Source: Halorubrum californiense DSM 19288
GTDB taxonomy: Archaea > Halobacteriota > Halobacteria > Halobacteriales > Haloferacaceae
Length of the DNA: 39,342 nucleotides
NCBI RefSeq assembly: GCF_000336875.1
Contig: NZ_AOJK01000063.1
Span: forward strand, 84,074-123,415
Reading direction: 5' to 3'
This document shows, in pieces, positions 9,330 through 16,200 of this stretch. A model generated the notes under the pieces. It was not told where the DNA came from. It did not search any database and saw nothing but the letters and a program-made list of their open reading frames with translations. Position 1 is the stretch's first letter; each line of letters starts with the position of its first letter. A program made the position numbers and the translations under genes.

Positions 9330-11405
9330 TCAGTCCCCGCCGTCCTCGATCTCCGAGCGCGCGACCGCCGCGCCCGCGTACTCCAACACTTCGGCGGCGC
9401 CGTCCTCGGAGTAGCCGCGGTCGACCAAGGCCGAAACCCAAGCGCTCCGGTCCTCGTCGTCGAGGTCGGTCGCGGACACCAGCGCCGAGAAGTTGATGTT
9501 GTGCTTCTTGTCCTCCCACAGCTTCCGCTCCAAGGCGCGGCGGAGGCGGTCGTTCTCCTGCGGGTCGAACCCGCGCCCCTCGCGGGCGCGCCGCGAGATC
9601 CAGTTCGACACCTCCTGTCTGAAGTCGTCCTTCCGGTCCGAGGGCACGTCGAGCTGCTCCTCGACCGCGCGCAGGAACGTCTCGTCAGGCTCGGTCTCCC
9701 GGCCGGTGAGCTCGTCGTCGACGGTGTCGTCGTCGATGTACGCCATCACGTGGTCCATGTACTTCTCGCCCTGCCGCCGGAGCTCGTCCACGTCGTACGC
9801 CAGCGCGTGGCGCACGTCCTCGATGGCGCGCTCGCGGTACTCCTCGCGGACCTGGTCGAGCAGGCGCTCGTAGCGGTCGAGGTCCTCGGCCGCGATCGAG
9901 CCGTGCCCGCCGAGGTTCGCTTCGAAGTGGTCGAAGACGGACAGCGGCGAGAGGTGGCTGCGGTCGCGGTGGGTCGCGTCCATGATCGCCTCGGCGATCT
10001 CGTCGCCGACGAACCGCGCGGAGATCCCGTCCATCCCCTCGCCGACGTCGGCTGACTCGGCGGCGTCCTCCCGGAGCTTCCGCCGATCTATCTCCTCGTC
10101 TTCGAGTTCACCGTTGTACGCCTTCGCCTTCTCCAACAGGCTCACCGTCTCGTCGGTCGGCTCCTCCAGCCTGGTGAGCACGCCGAACAGGCCCGCCATC
10201 ACCAGCGCGTGCGGCTCGACGTGGACGTTGGGCACGTCCGCGTTGTCGAGCATCTTCTCGTAGATCTCCGCCTCGCTCTCGTACTCCAGCACGTACGGGT
10301 AGTCGATCCGCTTGGTGCGGTCGTTGAACGCCTCCATCTTCTCGTCGCCGGTCTTCTCGCGGTACTCCGGCATGTTCGTCCGGCCGACGATCACCTGGTC
10401 GATGTCGATCCGCGGGTTGTTCTTCGGCTTGATCGTCGACTCCTGGGAGGCGTGGAGGAAGTCGTAGAGGAACTCCCGCTGGAGCTTCAGCAGCTCCTCG
10501 CCGGAGAAGAGGCCGCGGTTCGCGTTACAGAACGCGCCGGCGTAGTCGAACGCCCGCGGGTCGGACTCGCCGTAGACGGCGAGCTTGGCGTAGTTGACAT
10601 CGCCGGTGAGCTCGGTCTCGTCCTGGTTCTTCTTGTCCTTCGGCTCGAACGTCTCGATACACTCTCGGCGGTTCTCGTCGGCGACGAGCCGGACGACCTC
10701 GACGTGCTCGTCGAGGACGCGCTGGAGGTCGTCGTCGTAGTGCGCGAGCAGTTCGTTCAGGTAGAACTCCGAGGCCGGGTCCGGGTGCTGGTCGTTCCGG
10801 AGCGTGTAGGGCGCGTCGAGCCGCTCGTTGAGGTCGTCGATGACGGCCTGTCGCTGCTCTTTGGGGAGCAACACGAGCGGGTCTTGGCTCATCGGCGAGC
10901 GGACCGTGTCGTCGTCCGGGTCCTGGTCGTCGATCACCGAACAGAGGTCGACCCACCGGAAGGTGTACATCCGGCCGGCGTCCTCGCGGGTGTACGCCTC
11001 GAAGTAGCGGCGCACGAGCCAGTCGAAGTGCGACTTTCCGGAGCCGACCGGGCCGAGCAGGAGCTTGATCCGCTTCTCGGGGCCGAGCCCGCGTGCGCCG
11101 GACTTCACCTTGTTGACGAACTCGTGGATCGCCTCGTGGACCTCGCGGCCGTAGAAGACGTTCTCGCCGTCGTGGATCGGGTCCTCGGCGGCGAGCGCGT
11201 ACTCGACGACGCCGCGTTCCTCGTCGTAGTGCGTCCCGTAGTGGTCGAACATGTCCGCGACGCGCTGGTGCGCGTTCCGCGCGATCCGCGGGTCGTCGTA
11301 CAGCGCGTCGAGGTACCAGTCGAACGAGCGCGCCGCTCTCAGATCGTCCGGGACCTCTGTCCGGTACTCCTCGCTGAGCCGTTCGAGCGTGTGTCGGTCT
11401 GCCAT
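9330..11405 (-). CDS. prkA: PrkA-type serine protein kinase, canonical paralogue
   Basis: The 691-residue protein is the more typical PrkA/YeaG: an NVFYGREVHEAIHEFVNKVKS segment, P-loop LLGPVGSGKSHFDWLVRRY (about 116-134), MYTFRWVDLC, DPLVLLPKEQRQ, then NRGLFSGEELLKLQREFLYDF, IDQVIVGRTNMPEY and the PrkA C-terminal segment RFVGDEIAEAIMDATHR...LSVFDHFEANL. It is the first gene of the operon, and the following kinase begins one base after its stop. The ATG follows a non-coding stretch of about 140 nt that ends at a TATA-like site near 11570, so a leader of that length is possible. Confidence 0.95.
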   Translation of the reverse strand: MADRHTLERLSEEYRTEVPDDLRAARSFDWYLDALYDDPRIARNAHQRVADMFDHYGTHYDEERGVVEYALAAEDPIHDGENVFYGREVHEAIHEFVNKVKSGARGLGPEKRIKLLLGPVGSGKSHFDWLVRRYFEAYTREDAGRMYTFRWVDLCSVIDDQDPDDDTVRSPMSQDPLVLLPKEQRQAVIDDLNERLDAPYTLRNDQHPDPASEFYLNELLAHYDDDLQRVLDEHVEVVRLVADENRRECIETFEPKDKKNQDETELTGDVNYAKLAVYGESDPRAFDYAGAFCNANRGLFSGEELLKLQREFLYDFLHASQESTIKPKNNPRIDIDQVIVGRTNMPEYREKTGDEKMEAFNDRTKRIDYPYVLEYESEAEIYEKMLDNADVPNVHVEPHALVMAGLFGVLTRLEEPTDETVSLLEKAKAYNGELEDEEIDRRKLREDAAESADVGEGMDGISARFVGDEIAEAIMDATHRDRSHLSPLSVFDHFEANLGGHGSIAAEDLDRYERLLDQVREEYRERAIEDVRHALAYDVDELRRQGEKYMDHVMAYIDDDTVDDELTGRETEPDETFLRAVEEQLDVPSDRKDDFRQEVSNWISRRAREGRGFDPQENDRLRRALERKLWEDKKHNINFSALVSATDLDDEDRSAWVSALVDRGYSEDGAAEVLEYAGAAVARSEIEDGGD

Positions 11406-11564
11406 CGTATCACGTTCGCTCGGGGGGCGTGGCGGCGTCCCCGGTGCCCGAGGCGGCGGACGGAGCAGCCGCTCTCCGTGCGCGTGTCAACAACTCGTCG
11501 AGCCGCGAGCAGCGCGTCGTCGGGGTGTGCGTCGGTGCCGGTGATCGCCTCGCCCGTATCCGAG

Positions 11565-11576
11565 GCTATATATGTG
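11565..11576. promoter_or_regulatory. Near-symmetric TATA box that could serve both directions
   Basis: GCTATATATGTG is the only strongly AT-rich spot in the divergent region. Read on the minus strand (CATATATAGC) it would give the prkA operon a leader of about 140 nt. Read on the plus strand it lies about 28 nt before an ATG at 11599. Direction cannot be settled by eye. Confidence 0.4.
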
Positions 11577-11598
11577 AGAGGGATTGGCACGGATAAGT

Positions 11599-11703
11599 AT
11601 GTCGCCAGTTGACACCCGATACACACCGTCCGGGGGCGTCGCCGTTGCCGAGTCTGTCCGGTCGGCTGACGGTCTGTCGGCCGGTCTTATCAGCACCCCG
11701 TGA
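11599..11703 (+). CDS. Possible 34-residue leaderless small protein
   Basis: An ATG 28 nt after a strong TATA box opens 34 codons (MSPVDTRYTPSGG...LISTP) ending at TGA. The spacing is exactly that of a leaderless haloarchaeal gene, which is the only support. The composition is unremarkable and no homologue is recognised. It may be a real small protein, a leader peptide, or chance. Confidence 0.2.
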   Translation: MSPVDTRYTPSGGVAVAESVRSADGLSAGLISTP

Positions 11704-11768
11704 GATCCACGGCGGGGATGGGCCGCGATCCCCGCAGATCGTTCGCGCGCGCCGTCGGACCGCGCGCG

Positions 11769-11813
11769 CCGCTGAACCGCGTGCCGCCGAACCGCGTGCG
11801 GTCGAACCGCGCG
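11769..11813. repeat. Three 15-bp tandem repeats containing GAACCGCG
   Basis: Units CCGCTGAACCGCGTG, CCGCCGAACCGCGTG and CGGTCGAACCGCGCG lie head to tail upstream of the DUF1028 gene. Each has GAACCGCG at the same position. The 15-bp period is not a helical multiple suited to activator stacking; simple slippage duplication is as likely. Confidence 0.45.
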
Positions 11814-11884
11814 TCCGCCGTCCGAGAACCGGAACCATCGGCCCCGGAACCCACCCTTTTGCGCGACGCCGCCCCACTAAGTGT

Positions 11885-12628
11885 GTGACGTTCAGCATCT
11901 GCGTCCGCGAGCGATACACCGACGACGACGGCGACGACCAGATCCGGTTCGGCGTGGCGGTGACCACTCGGCTGCCGGGCGTCGGCACGCTGTGTCCCTT
12001 CGCCTCGTCGGACGGCGCGGTGGCGACACAGTCGCTCGTCAACGTCGAGTTGGGGCGGAAGGGGATCGAGTACCTCGGCGATGGGCTCGCGGTCGACGAC
12101 GCCTTGGAAGCCCTGTTGAACGCCGACGAGGGGAGCGCCCAGCGCCAGCTCCACGGCGTCGACGCCGACGGGACGTTCGCGTTCTCCGGCGACGAGTGTA
12201 ACGACTGGTACGGCCACCGCGAGGGGCAGAACTACACCGTCGCGGGCAACCTCCTGACGGGCGAGGACGCGATCGAGGACACCGCGGCCGCCTACGAGTC
12301 CGACGCGCACGGCGACGCGCCGCTCGCCGAGCGGCTGATCGACGCCCTCGCGGCGGGCCACGCCGCGGGCGGCGACAAACGAGAGGACCTCGACGTCCAG
12401 TCCGCGGCGCTGCTCGTGAAGAACACCGAGGAAGCGGCCGACGACCCGTACTACAACGACCTCCGGGTCGACGCGAGCGAGACGCCGGTGGCCGACCTCC
12501 GCGAGACGTACGAGACGGCGAAACGCGGCTACGAGACGATCCTAGAGAAGTACGCCGAGGAGGACGAAGACGAAGCGGGCGACGAGGACGAGAACGAGGA
12601 TAACCCCGCCGACGACGCCGGGGAGTAG
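11885..12628 (+). CDS. DUF1028 family (Ntn-hydrolase-like) protein
   Basis: The 247-residue protein begins, from a GTG, with TFSICVRE and continues FGVAVTTRLPGVGTLCPFASSDGAVATQSLVN, matching the N terminus of DUF1028 proteins (family pattern TFSI.ar d...GvAv.S...avG...pwa..gvGavaTQ). A conserved N-terminal-nucleophile-hydrolase-like core is followed by the YTVAGNLLTG segment and by a C-terminal Glu/Asp-rich tail (about 215-247). The function is unknown; relatives are annotated as putative peptidase-like or amidase-like proteins. The GTG is preferred over in-frame upstream codons because homology begins there and a CCCTTTTG TATA-like box lies about 30 nt upstream. Confidence 0.88.
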   Translation: MTFSICVRERYTDDDGDDQIRFGVAVTTRLPGVGTLCPFASSDGAVATQSLVNVELGRKGIEYLGDGLAVDDALEALLNADEGSAQRQLHGVDADGTFAFSGDECNDWYGHREGQNYTVAGNLLTGEDAIEDTAAAYESDAHGDAPLAERLIDALAAGHAAGGDKREDLDVQSAALLVKNTEEAADDPYYNDLRVDASETPVADLRETYETAKRGYETILEKYAEEDEDEAGDEDENEDNPADDAGE

Positions 12629-12637
12629 TGGCCTCGC

Positions 12638-13480
12638 CTACACCGACAGCCGTGTCAGGATCGGCAGGTGGTCGGAGGGGTATCGGCCGCGGTCGTCTCG
12701 GTCCGTGAGCGTCGCGAACGCGTCGACCGACACCGCGGGCGAGACGAGCGCGTGGTCGATCCGGCGGCTGTCGATCAGCCGCGAGAAGTCGGTGAGGCTC
12801 GTCTTCGGGCCGTGTCGGAGGTCCGCCTCGGCCGCGGCGTCGCGGAGCGAGAGGGCCTCGGCCGCCCCCTCGGCGACGTTCCCGTCGCGCTGTGGGTCGT
12901 CTCCGACGAGAATCCGGTGCGGCTCCGATCCCGGTGTACAGTTGAGGTCACCGACGAGGACGACCGGGGCCGTCCCGCCGGTCTCGGTTCCGTCGCCCGT
13001 CGCGAGCGTCGGGAGCCGCTCGCGAAGCAGGCGGGCGGACTCGCGCCGCGCGCGGGCGCTCACGTGGTCGAAGTGGGTGTTGACGACGCGGAGCGCGGCG
13101 TCGCCGTCGCGGGCGCGCACCCGGGCCCACGTCGCTATCCGCGGGTGAGTCGCCCCCCATCCGGTCGACGGGGTCTCGTGGGTCTCGGAGAGCCAGAACG
13201 TCCCGTCCTCGGCGACCTCCCAGCGGTCGTCCCGGACCGCGATCGGACACCCCTCGCCCTCGCCGTCCGCCTCGCGGCCGCGTCCGACGAACTCGTACTC
13301 CGAGAGCCGGTCCCGGAGGTCGCGGCGCTGTTCGGGGATCGGCTCCTGAAACGCGGCGACGTCGGGCCGGTGAAATCGGACGAGGCGCCCGACGGCGTCG
13401 CGGCGGTCGTGCCAGGCGTCGTGGTGGTCGCCTCGGTTGGCGTAGCGGACGTTGTAGCTCAGCACCCGGATCGCGGTCAT
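12638..13480 (-). CDS. Endonuclease/exonuclease/phosphatase-fold hydrolase
   Basis: The 280-residue protein carries the EEP-fold motifs: VLSYNVRYAN at the N terminus, DVAAFQEP (the metal-binding Glu), RVVNTHFDHVS, VLVGDLNCTPGS (catalytic Asp-Asn), and near the C terminus RIDHAL and YPSDHLPILTRL. The family hydrolyses phosphodiesters in nucleic acids, inositol lipids or sphingolipids. In bacteria and archaea single-domain members without a signal peptide are common and of unknown substrate. The ATG is chosen because homology starts there and an AT-rich box lies 28 nt upstream. It is convergent with the DUF1028 gene, ending 9 nt from it. Confidence 0.9.
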   Translation of the reverse strand: MTAIRVLSYNVRYANRGDHHDAWHDRRDAVGRLVRFHRPDVAAFQEPIPEQRRDLRDRLSEYEFVGRGREADGEGEGCPIAVRDDRWEVAEDGTFWLSETHETPSTGWGATHPRIATWARVRARDGDAALRVVNTHFDHVSARARRESARLLRERLPTLATGDGTETGGTAPVVLVGDLNCTPGSEPHRILVGDDPQRDGNVAEGAAEALSLRDAAAEADLRHGPKTSLTDFSRLIDSRRIDHALVSPAVSVDAFATLTDRDDRGRYPSDHLPILTRLSV

Positions 13481-13504
13481 TACCTCGGGCGTCGCGGGCG
13501 AGGC

Positions 13505-13514
13505 GATTAAAATG
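13505..13514 (-). promoter_or_regulatory. TATA-like box for the EEP hydrolase gene
   Basis: On the minus strand CATTTTAATC is centred about 28 nt upstream of the ATG. It supports a leaderless mRNA starting at MTAIRVLSYN and excludes the longer upstream reading frame. Confidence 0.5.
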
Positions 13515-13578
13515 CGCGGAGCGTTCACGATCTCCACGATGCTTCTTGTTTTGCTCATCCGTGGTAGCCGATAGCTCG

Positions 13579-13602
13579 GACCAACTCCAAAGCCGCAGCC
13601 GC
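13579..13602 (+). repeat. Partial copy of the left end of the 127-bp repeat
   Basis: GACCAACTCCAAAGC-CGCAGCCGC recurs 51 bp downstream with one base changed (CGCAG versus CCCAG), where it forms the left end and flank of the full repeat. The partial copy lacks the rest of the element, so it looks like a tandem duplication of the insertion boundary or a truncated copy. Confidence 0.6.
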
Positions 13603-13635
13603 TCGGCTGTACGTCGCTGCTTCCACGGAGACCAA

Positions 13636-13762
13636 CTCCAAAGCCCCAGCCGCGAGGGTCGCGTAGGCGACACAAGCACCGCAGCGAAGGAGCGTCAGCG
13701 ACTGAGCGAGGAGCGCAGCGAGCGTACGCGACCCTCGCGGCTGCCCCTTTGAGCCCCGCCCC
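13636..13762 (+). repeat. 127-bp palindromic repeat element, copy A
   Basis: The element begins CTCCAAAGCCCC and ends CCCCTTTGAGCCCCGCCCC. Its 18-bp arms AGCCGCGAGGGTCGCGTA (13648-13665) and the exact complement (13725-13742) would form a perfect stem around a loop of about 59 nt. A second copy lies at 39138-39263 with different but again matching arms and an inverted centre. It sits in the 451-bp gap between the EEP gene and the PUA gene. The type is MITE-like or an intergenic palindromic repeat; no coding potential is seen. Confidence 0.8.
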
Positions 13763-13931
13763 CGACTGCCCCGCACCGCAACCTCACACCTCCCCAGCCT
13801 CGTCACTGGCACCCTCCGCTTCGCTCCGGGAGCCAGCGACTCCCTCGCGCGTGCGATTCGCGCCCTCTGGGCGCTCATCGGCACGCGCCACCGCCTCGTT
13901 TAGTTACCAACAGTCGCCGTCGCCGGCTCGC
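13763..13931. other. Remainder of intergenic gap after repeat copy A
   Basis: This stretch is C-rich and contains short GC-rich imperfect palindromes such as GGCACCCTCCGCTTCGCTCC...GGGAGCCAGC, typical of intergenic spacers in this group. I see no gene or promoter in it. Confidence 0.4.
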
Positions 13932-14414
13932 TCACACCGAGAACTCGTACAGGTCGTCACCGACGTGGTGGATCGACTCGACGACCTTCCCGCTGTCGCC
14001 GACCATCTCGTCGCCGTCGACCAGCGCGCGGCCAACCGCCAGTACCTTCCCGTGCGTCTCCTCGGCGATGACGACCAGGTCGCCCTCGCGGATCGCTTTG
14101 TCGGCCTCGACGATGCCGGGGCGCATCACGTCGGCGCCGTCGGAAACGAATGATATCGCGCCCGAATCGACCGTGACGACGCCCGTCTCCGGGTCGAAGT
14201 CGTTCGCGCCGCGGACGGTGAGGAACGGCTCGTCGTCGTCGACGTAGAAGACGGCGGGCTCGCCGTCGACGAGGACGAGTTCGTAGCCGGCGTCGACGAA
14301 CTCCACGAACTCGAAGGTGTCCCCGTCGATGTCGACCCCGAGGTGGTCGGCGACCGCCTCGCGGATCGCCGTGATTTCGTCGCTCCGGAGGTGGTGCCGG
14401 GATTTCACTTCCAT
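13932..14414 (-). CDS. PUA-domain RNA-binding protein
   Basis: The 160-residue protein matches the archaeal PUA-domain proteins related to eukaryotic MCT-1/Tma20: N-terminal MEVKSRHHLRSDEI, then YELVLVDGEPAVFYVDDDEPFLTVRGAN, and the PUA domain VVTVDSGAISFVSDGADVMRPGIVEAD...GDLVVIAEETHGKVLAVGRAL (about 78-135). PUA domains bind structured RNA such as tRNA or rRNA; eukaryotic relatives act with the ribosome. An ATTTATC box on the minus strand about 28 nt before the ATG supports a leaderless start. It lies alone in its orientation between repeat copy A and the divergent ferredoxin gene. Confidence 0.9.
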   Translation of the reverse strand: MEVKSRHHLRSDEITAIREAVADHLGVDIDGDTFEFVEFVDAGYELVLVDGEPAVFYVDDDEPFLTVRGANDFDPETGVVTVDSGAISFVSDGADVMRPGIVEADKAIREGDLVVIAEETHGKVLAVGRALVDGDEMVGDSGKVVESIHHVGDDLYEFSV

Positions 14415-14560
14415 GGGCGCCCGGTCGACCGCTCGGCCGATAAATGGACCGCTCCGCGGCGTGATGACGGGCGATCGCGACGCGGTTCCGGTCCCGATCC
14501 CGCTCTCGCCCCGTTGGACCGATCAAAACGGTCTTAATCCACCTCTCCATATCCCCTCGT

Positions 14561-15175
14561 ATGCTCAACCCACTGGCGATCGTGCTCGTGGCGATCGTGA
14601 ATCCCCCCGCGATCGTCCTCGCGGCGGTCGCGACGCTGCTCGTGGTCCTCGTCACCTCGGTGCGGGGGACGGGGTGGGAACCCACGACGGACATTTCGGA
14701 AGAAGTCCTCGAACACCGCGCGTCCGCGGTCCCCGAGACGGAGTTCCCGGAGCCGGGTAACCGCGCGGTCGGCGGCGGTGGCGGCGGCGGCGCCATCCCG
14801 GCCGGCGGCGCCGAGGGCGGGGAGGGCGAACTCGAAGAGGGCGGCACCGTCAGCTCCGGCCCCGGTGACATCCCCGAAGACGAGGTGGAGTACTTCGAGG
14901 TCGAGTTCGTCAAGCAGGGCGAGACGGTCGAACTCTCCAACGACCAGCCAATCCTCGAACAGGGCGAAGACGAGGGGTGGGACCTCCCGTACGCCTGCCG
15001 GCAGGGCCAGTGCGTCTCGTGTGCCGGCCAGATCGCGGACGGGCCGAGCGAGGACTTCGTCGAGCACGACAACCAGCAGATGCTCGAAGAGGCGGAGATC
15101 GACGACGGCTACACGCTCACCTGCGTCGCCTACCCGCGCGACTCCTTCAGCATCGAGACCGGCGAGGCGCCGTAG
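14561..15175 (+). CDS. Membrane-anchored plant-type 2Fe-2S ferredoxin
   Basis: The 204-residue protein has a hydrophobic N-terminal anchor (about residues 5-33), a Gly/Glu-rich linker (about 70-100) and a C-terminal 2Fe-2S domain. The cluster ligands are C146, C151, C154 and C188 (ACRQGQCVSCAG ... TCVAYP), with the C-x4-C-x2-C spacing of plant-type ferredoxins. With the anchor, the domain probably faces the cytoplasm and passes electrons to or from a membrane partner. A CTTAAT box about 30 nt upstream of the ATG supports the start. It contrasts with the soluble ferredoxin at 24868, which has C-x5-C-x2-C spacing. Confidence 0.92.
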   Translation: MLNPLAIVLVAIVNPPAIVLAAVATLLVVLVTSVRGTGWEPTTDISEEVLEHRASAVPETEFPEPGNRAVGGGGGGGAIPAGGAEGGEGELEEGGTVSSGPGDIPEDEVEYFEVEFVKQGETVELSNDQPILEQGEDEGWDLPYACRQGQCVSCAGQIADGPSEDFVEHDNQQMLEEAEIDDGYTLTCVAYPRDSFSIETGEAP

Positions 15176-15295
15176 CCCCCTGCTCGCGTTCGCGCTCCGC
15201 TCTCCTCCCGCCGCTTCTTCCGACACCCCCCCTCGGCCTTCTCCGCCGGCGTCCGCTCGCGACACCCTTTTTCGCGTCTCGCCCCAACCGATCGT

Positions 15296-15634
15296 ATGTC
15301 CGTCACCACGGCGCTCGTCGCTGGCGGCGGGGGCGTCGCCGTCGCGCTGATCGCCGCGGTCGTCTACCGCGACGCGGTCCGCGTCGGCGTCGACCTCGGC
15401 TCGCCGGCGGCGTGGGCCGCGCTCGTCGCCCTCACCGGCGGTGCGAGCCTCGTCACGCTCGTCCTCGTCCCCGACGCGCCCCTGCCCGGCGTCCTCGTGT
15501 TGACCGCGCTCGGTCCCCTCCTCTACCTGCTCGAACGCGACGACTCGATGAACGGCAACGACGCGGCCGACCCCACGCGGCTCCCCAGCCAGTCCGGCGA
15601 CGCGACCGACCGGAGCGACGACCGAGATCCGTAG
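15296..15634 (+). CDS. Small membrane protein with acidic tail
   Basis: The 112-residue protein has three likely membrane helices (about 4-23, 38-57 and 62-80) and a hydrophilic, Asp-rich C-terminal tail (DDSMNGNDAAD...DRSDDRDP). A TATA-like CCTTTTTCG lies about 30 nt before the ATG. No family is recognised. It is on the same strand as the upstream ferredoxin with a gap of 120 bp, so it probably has its own promoter. Confidence 0.65.
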   Translation: MSVTTALVAGGGGVAVALIAAVVYRDAVRVGVDLGSPAAWAALVALTGGASLVTLVLVPDAPLPGVLVLTALGPLLYLLERDDSMNGNDAADPTRLPSQSGDATDRSDDRDP

Positions 15635-15816
15635 CGCGGACGACCGGGATCCGTAGCGCCGACGACGACCGGGACCGACAGGGAACGTTCGCCGACGGCC
15701 GATCGCGGCCCCAGTCGGCGCCGTTCCGTCTCATCGACGATGACACAGTTCCTTTCGTCGCGCTCGGGAGATCCTAAACCGCAACTTTCCATACCGTCGG
15801 CGATGTACTGGAGGTA
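15635..15816. other. Short spacer before the NifU-domain gene
   Basis: An imperfect direct repeat GATCCGTAGCGC (15628 and 15649 region) spans the stop of the upstream gene. GGAGGT lies right before the NifU ATG, too close for a normal ribosome binding site. An ATG at 15802 opens a four-codon frame (MYWR) whose TAA touches the NifU ATG; this is probably chance. Confidence 0.3.
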
Positions 15817-16152
15817 ATGAGCGACGAGAGCGACGAAAGCCTCGCGGACCGGGTGGAACAGTGGATGGTCGGACAGATGCCGATCATCCAGATGCACGGC
15901 GGCACGAGCGTCGTGCGCGAGGCGAATCCCGAGACCGGCGAGGTCGTCGTCGAACTCGGCGGCACCTGCTCCGGCTGCGGCATCTCGAACATCACCGCCG
16001 ACAACATCCGCCGCGACCTCATCATGGACTTCGACGAGGTCGACAACGTCACCGTCCGGACCGCCTCCTCCGGTGACAACGGCGCCTCCACCGTCGAGGG
16101 CGGCCGCGGCGGCGAACTCAAACACGAGACCGAGTCCGCGAACCACTTCTGA
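15817..16152 (+). CDS. NifU C-terminal-domain iron-sulfur scaffold protein
   Basis: The 111-residue protein consists of one NifU-like/Nfu domain: [43 protein letters not shown], with the cluster-binding C51 and C54 in the C-x2-C motif. Nfu proteins carry and transfer Fe-S clusters to apoproteins. The C-terminal third ([19 protein letters not shown] region) is low-complexity. It is not linked to suf or nif genes here, but a 2Fe-2S ferredoxin lies two genes upstream. Usual family size is 80-110 residues, so it is complete. Confidence 0.93.
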   Translation: MSDESDESLADRVEQWMVGQMPIIQMHGGTSVVREANPETGEVVVELGGTCSGCGISNITADNIRRDLIMDFDEVDNVTVRTASSGDNGASTVEGGRGGELKHETESANHF

Positions 16153-16200
16153 TCGCGACGGGGAGACGGTCCCCGGCGTCCCCCGCCTCTCTCGTCTCTC

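Larger units (their letters stand above)
11406..11884. other. Intergenic region between the prkA operon and the DUF1028 gene
   Basis: This 479-bp divergent intergenic region holds a TATA-like palindrome (11565-11576), a possible 34-codon leaderless reading frame, and three 15-bp tandem repeats. The rest shows no convincing gene; the other short reading frames here are GC-driven and overlap each other on opposite strands. Confidence 0.5.

Noticed and set aside
11339..11626. Short minus-strand frame beginning MCIGCQLATYLSVPIP upstream of prkA
   Set aside because: It overlaps the start of prkA in another frame and crosses the likely promoter, so a protein is improbable.
12638..13675. Longer version of the EEP hydrolase starting 65 codons upstream
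   Set aside because: The extra part spans the promoter and half of the repeat region, and homology starts at MTAIRVLSYN.
15802..15816. Four-codon frame MYWR ending just before the NifU start
   Set aside because: Too short to distinguish from chance, with no promoter at leaderless distance.
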